64,000 nt of DNA from Pseudoflavonifractor gallinarum (GTDB taxonomy: Bacteria; Bacillota; Clostridia; Oscillospirales; Oscillospiraceae), in assembly GCF_014982855.1 (NCBI RefSeq), contig NZ_JADCKF010000002.1:124001-188000 (forward strand), read 5' to 3'. Below the pieces are notes generated by a model. That model was not told the origin of the DNA. It saw only the letters and a list, made by a program, of their open reading frames with translations, and did no database searches. Shown piece after piece: positions 63,513 to 64,000 of this stretch. The position numbers were made by a program, and so were the translations under genes. Position 1 is the first letter of the stretch. Each line of letters begins with the position of its first letter.

Positions 63513-64000
63513 ATGAAAAAGACTGCCTCTGTGTTCCTGGCCGGTGCCCTCACCCTGGGCCTGCTCGCCGGCTGCTCCGGCACTTCCTCCCAGCCCGCCG
63601 GCTCTGCCGCCCCCTCCGGAGATCCCGCCCCCGCTGCCTCCTCCTCCCTGGAGGGCACCACCATCAAGGTGGGCGCCTCTCCCGCCCCCCACGCTGAGAT
63701 CCTGGAGGTGGTGAAGGACATCCTGGCCGAGCAGGGCGTCACCCTGGAGATCGTGGAGTTCAACGACTACATTGTCCCCAACACCGCCGTGGAGAGCGGG
63801 GAGCTGGACGCCAACTACTTCCAGCACATCACCTACATGAACGACTTCAACGAGAGCGACGGCACCCATCTGGTGAGCGCGGCCGAGGTCCACTATGAGC
63901 CCTTCGGCCTGTACGCCGGCAAGACCGACTCTCTGGACGCCCTGGCCGACGGAGCCCAGATCGCCGTGCCCAACGACGCCACCAACGAGGGCCGCGCCCT
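63513..64000 (+). CDS. metQ: Methionine-binding lipoprotein MetQ (partial, runs off the window)
   Basis: The first 162 codons of an NlpA-type binding protein. The signal peptide ends LLAGC (Cys21), then a Ser/Ala/Pro linker, TIKVGASPAPHAEILEVV, FNDYIVPNTAVESGELDANY and a FQHITYMNDF block, all MetQ features. Delivers methionine to MetNI. AAAGGAG precedes the ATG. Separated from metNI by a terminator, promoter and T-box. Confidence 0.93.
   Translation, partial: MKKTASVFLAGALTLGLLAGCSGTSSQPAGSAAPSGDPAPAASSSLEGTTIKVGASPAPHAEILEVVKDILAEQGVTLEIVEFNDYIVPNTAVESGELDANYFQHITYMNDFNESDGTHLVSAAEVHYEPFGLYAGKTDSLDALADGAQIAVPNDATNEGRA

Overview
The window comes from a GC-rich, spore-forming Firmicute, probably a Clostridia member near Oscillospiraceae. 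The evidence is strong AGGAGG-type ribosome binding sites with frequent GTG/TTG starts, a T-box leader, the sporulation pair spmA/spmB, SLH-domain surface proteins, and a PhoP-like box in front of pst. The genus is inference; there is no rRNA gene here.

Layout. 1-1380: xpt and a class I amidotransferase gene in one operon. 1436-24560: an accessory island. It starts at the promoter and 5' half of a tRNA-Ser(CGA) gene that breaks off in the anticodon loop. It ends at a matching 3' half of that tRNA, with its terminator, about 22.9 kb away. A second 3' half lies at 16415-16470. Inside are an intact, different tRNA-Ser(CGA) with an integrase, an excisionase-like gene, a MazF-like toxin and a broken parA. 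These are followed by a surface flavoprotein module: a giant SLH/FMN-binding protein (split by a frameshift), an ApbE flavin transferase lipoprotein, a NusG-domain-II protein and a Gx membrane protein. Next come remains of an IS256-type transposase, then a HAD phosphatase gene and a six-gene ECF transporter / PHP / inositol-monophosphatase-like / RpiR operon.

24560-29351: a divergent small-ORF/XRE pair and a MarR-controlled heterodimeric ABC exporter whose second subunit has an in-frame TGA at a normally conserved Trp. 29536-31433: an OmpR-type two-component system. 31515-38332: phosphate regulon pstS-pstC-pstA-pstB-phoU-phoB-phoR (minus strand). 38580-43231: a HAD phosphatase, a zinc-ribbon/sigma-region-4 gene pair, tRNA-Thr and tRNA-Tyr, a small conserved protein, a zincin metallopeptidase and tex. 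43381-50304: a coiled-coil protein, two secreted proteins (stalk domain; C69 dipeptidase), a small hypothetical, glutamate racemase and a DUF1934 protein. 50367-59348: argS, a GT2 glycosyltransferase, a homocysteine methyltransferase-like protein, and a tightly overlapping run of formyltransferase, CAT-like acyltransferase, NUDIX, TrmN6-like methyltransferase and rsmI. 59523-64000: an AbrB-like regulator, spmA-spmB, and the methionine importer metN-metI plus T-box-controlled metQ (cut by the window end).

How the parts work together. In the island, ApbE would attach FMN to Thr residues in the SGAT motifs of the giant S-layer protein. The NusG-II and Gx proteins are its membrane partners in a probable extracytosolic electron-transfer system. 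Three TTAG..CTAA palindromes in the divergent promoter look like DtxR/IdeR-type sites, which suggests metal control. Outside the island, four intergenic copies (29.4, 48.1, 53.8 and 55.5 kb) of an about 0.1-0.35 kb palindromic repeat with compensatory stem changes form an unexplained sequence family.
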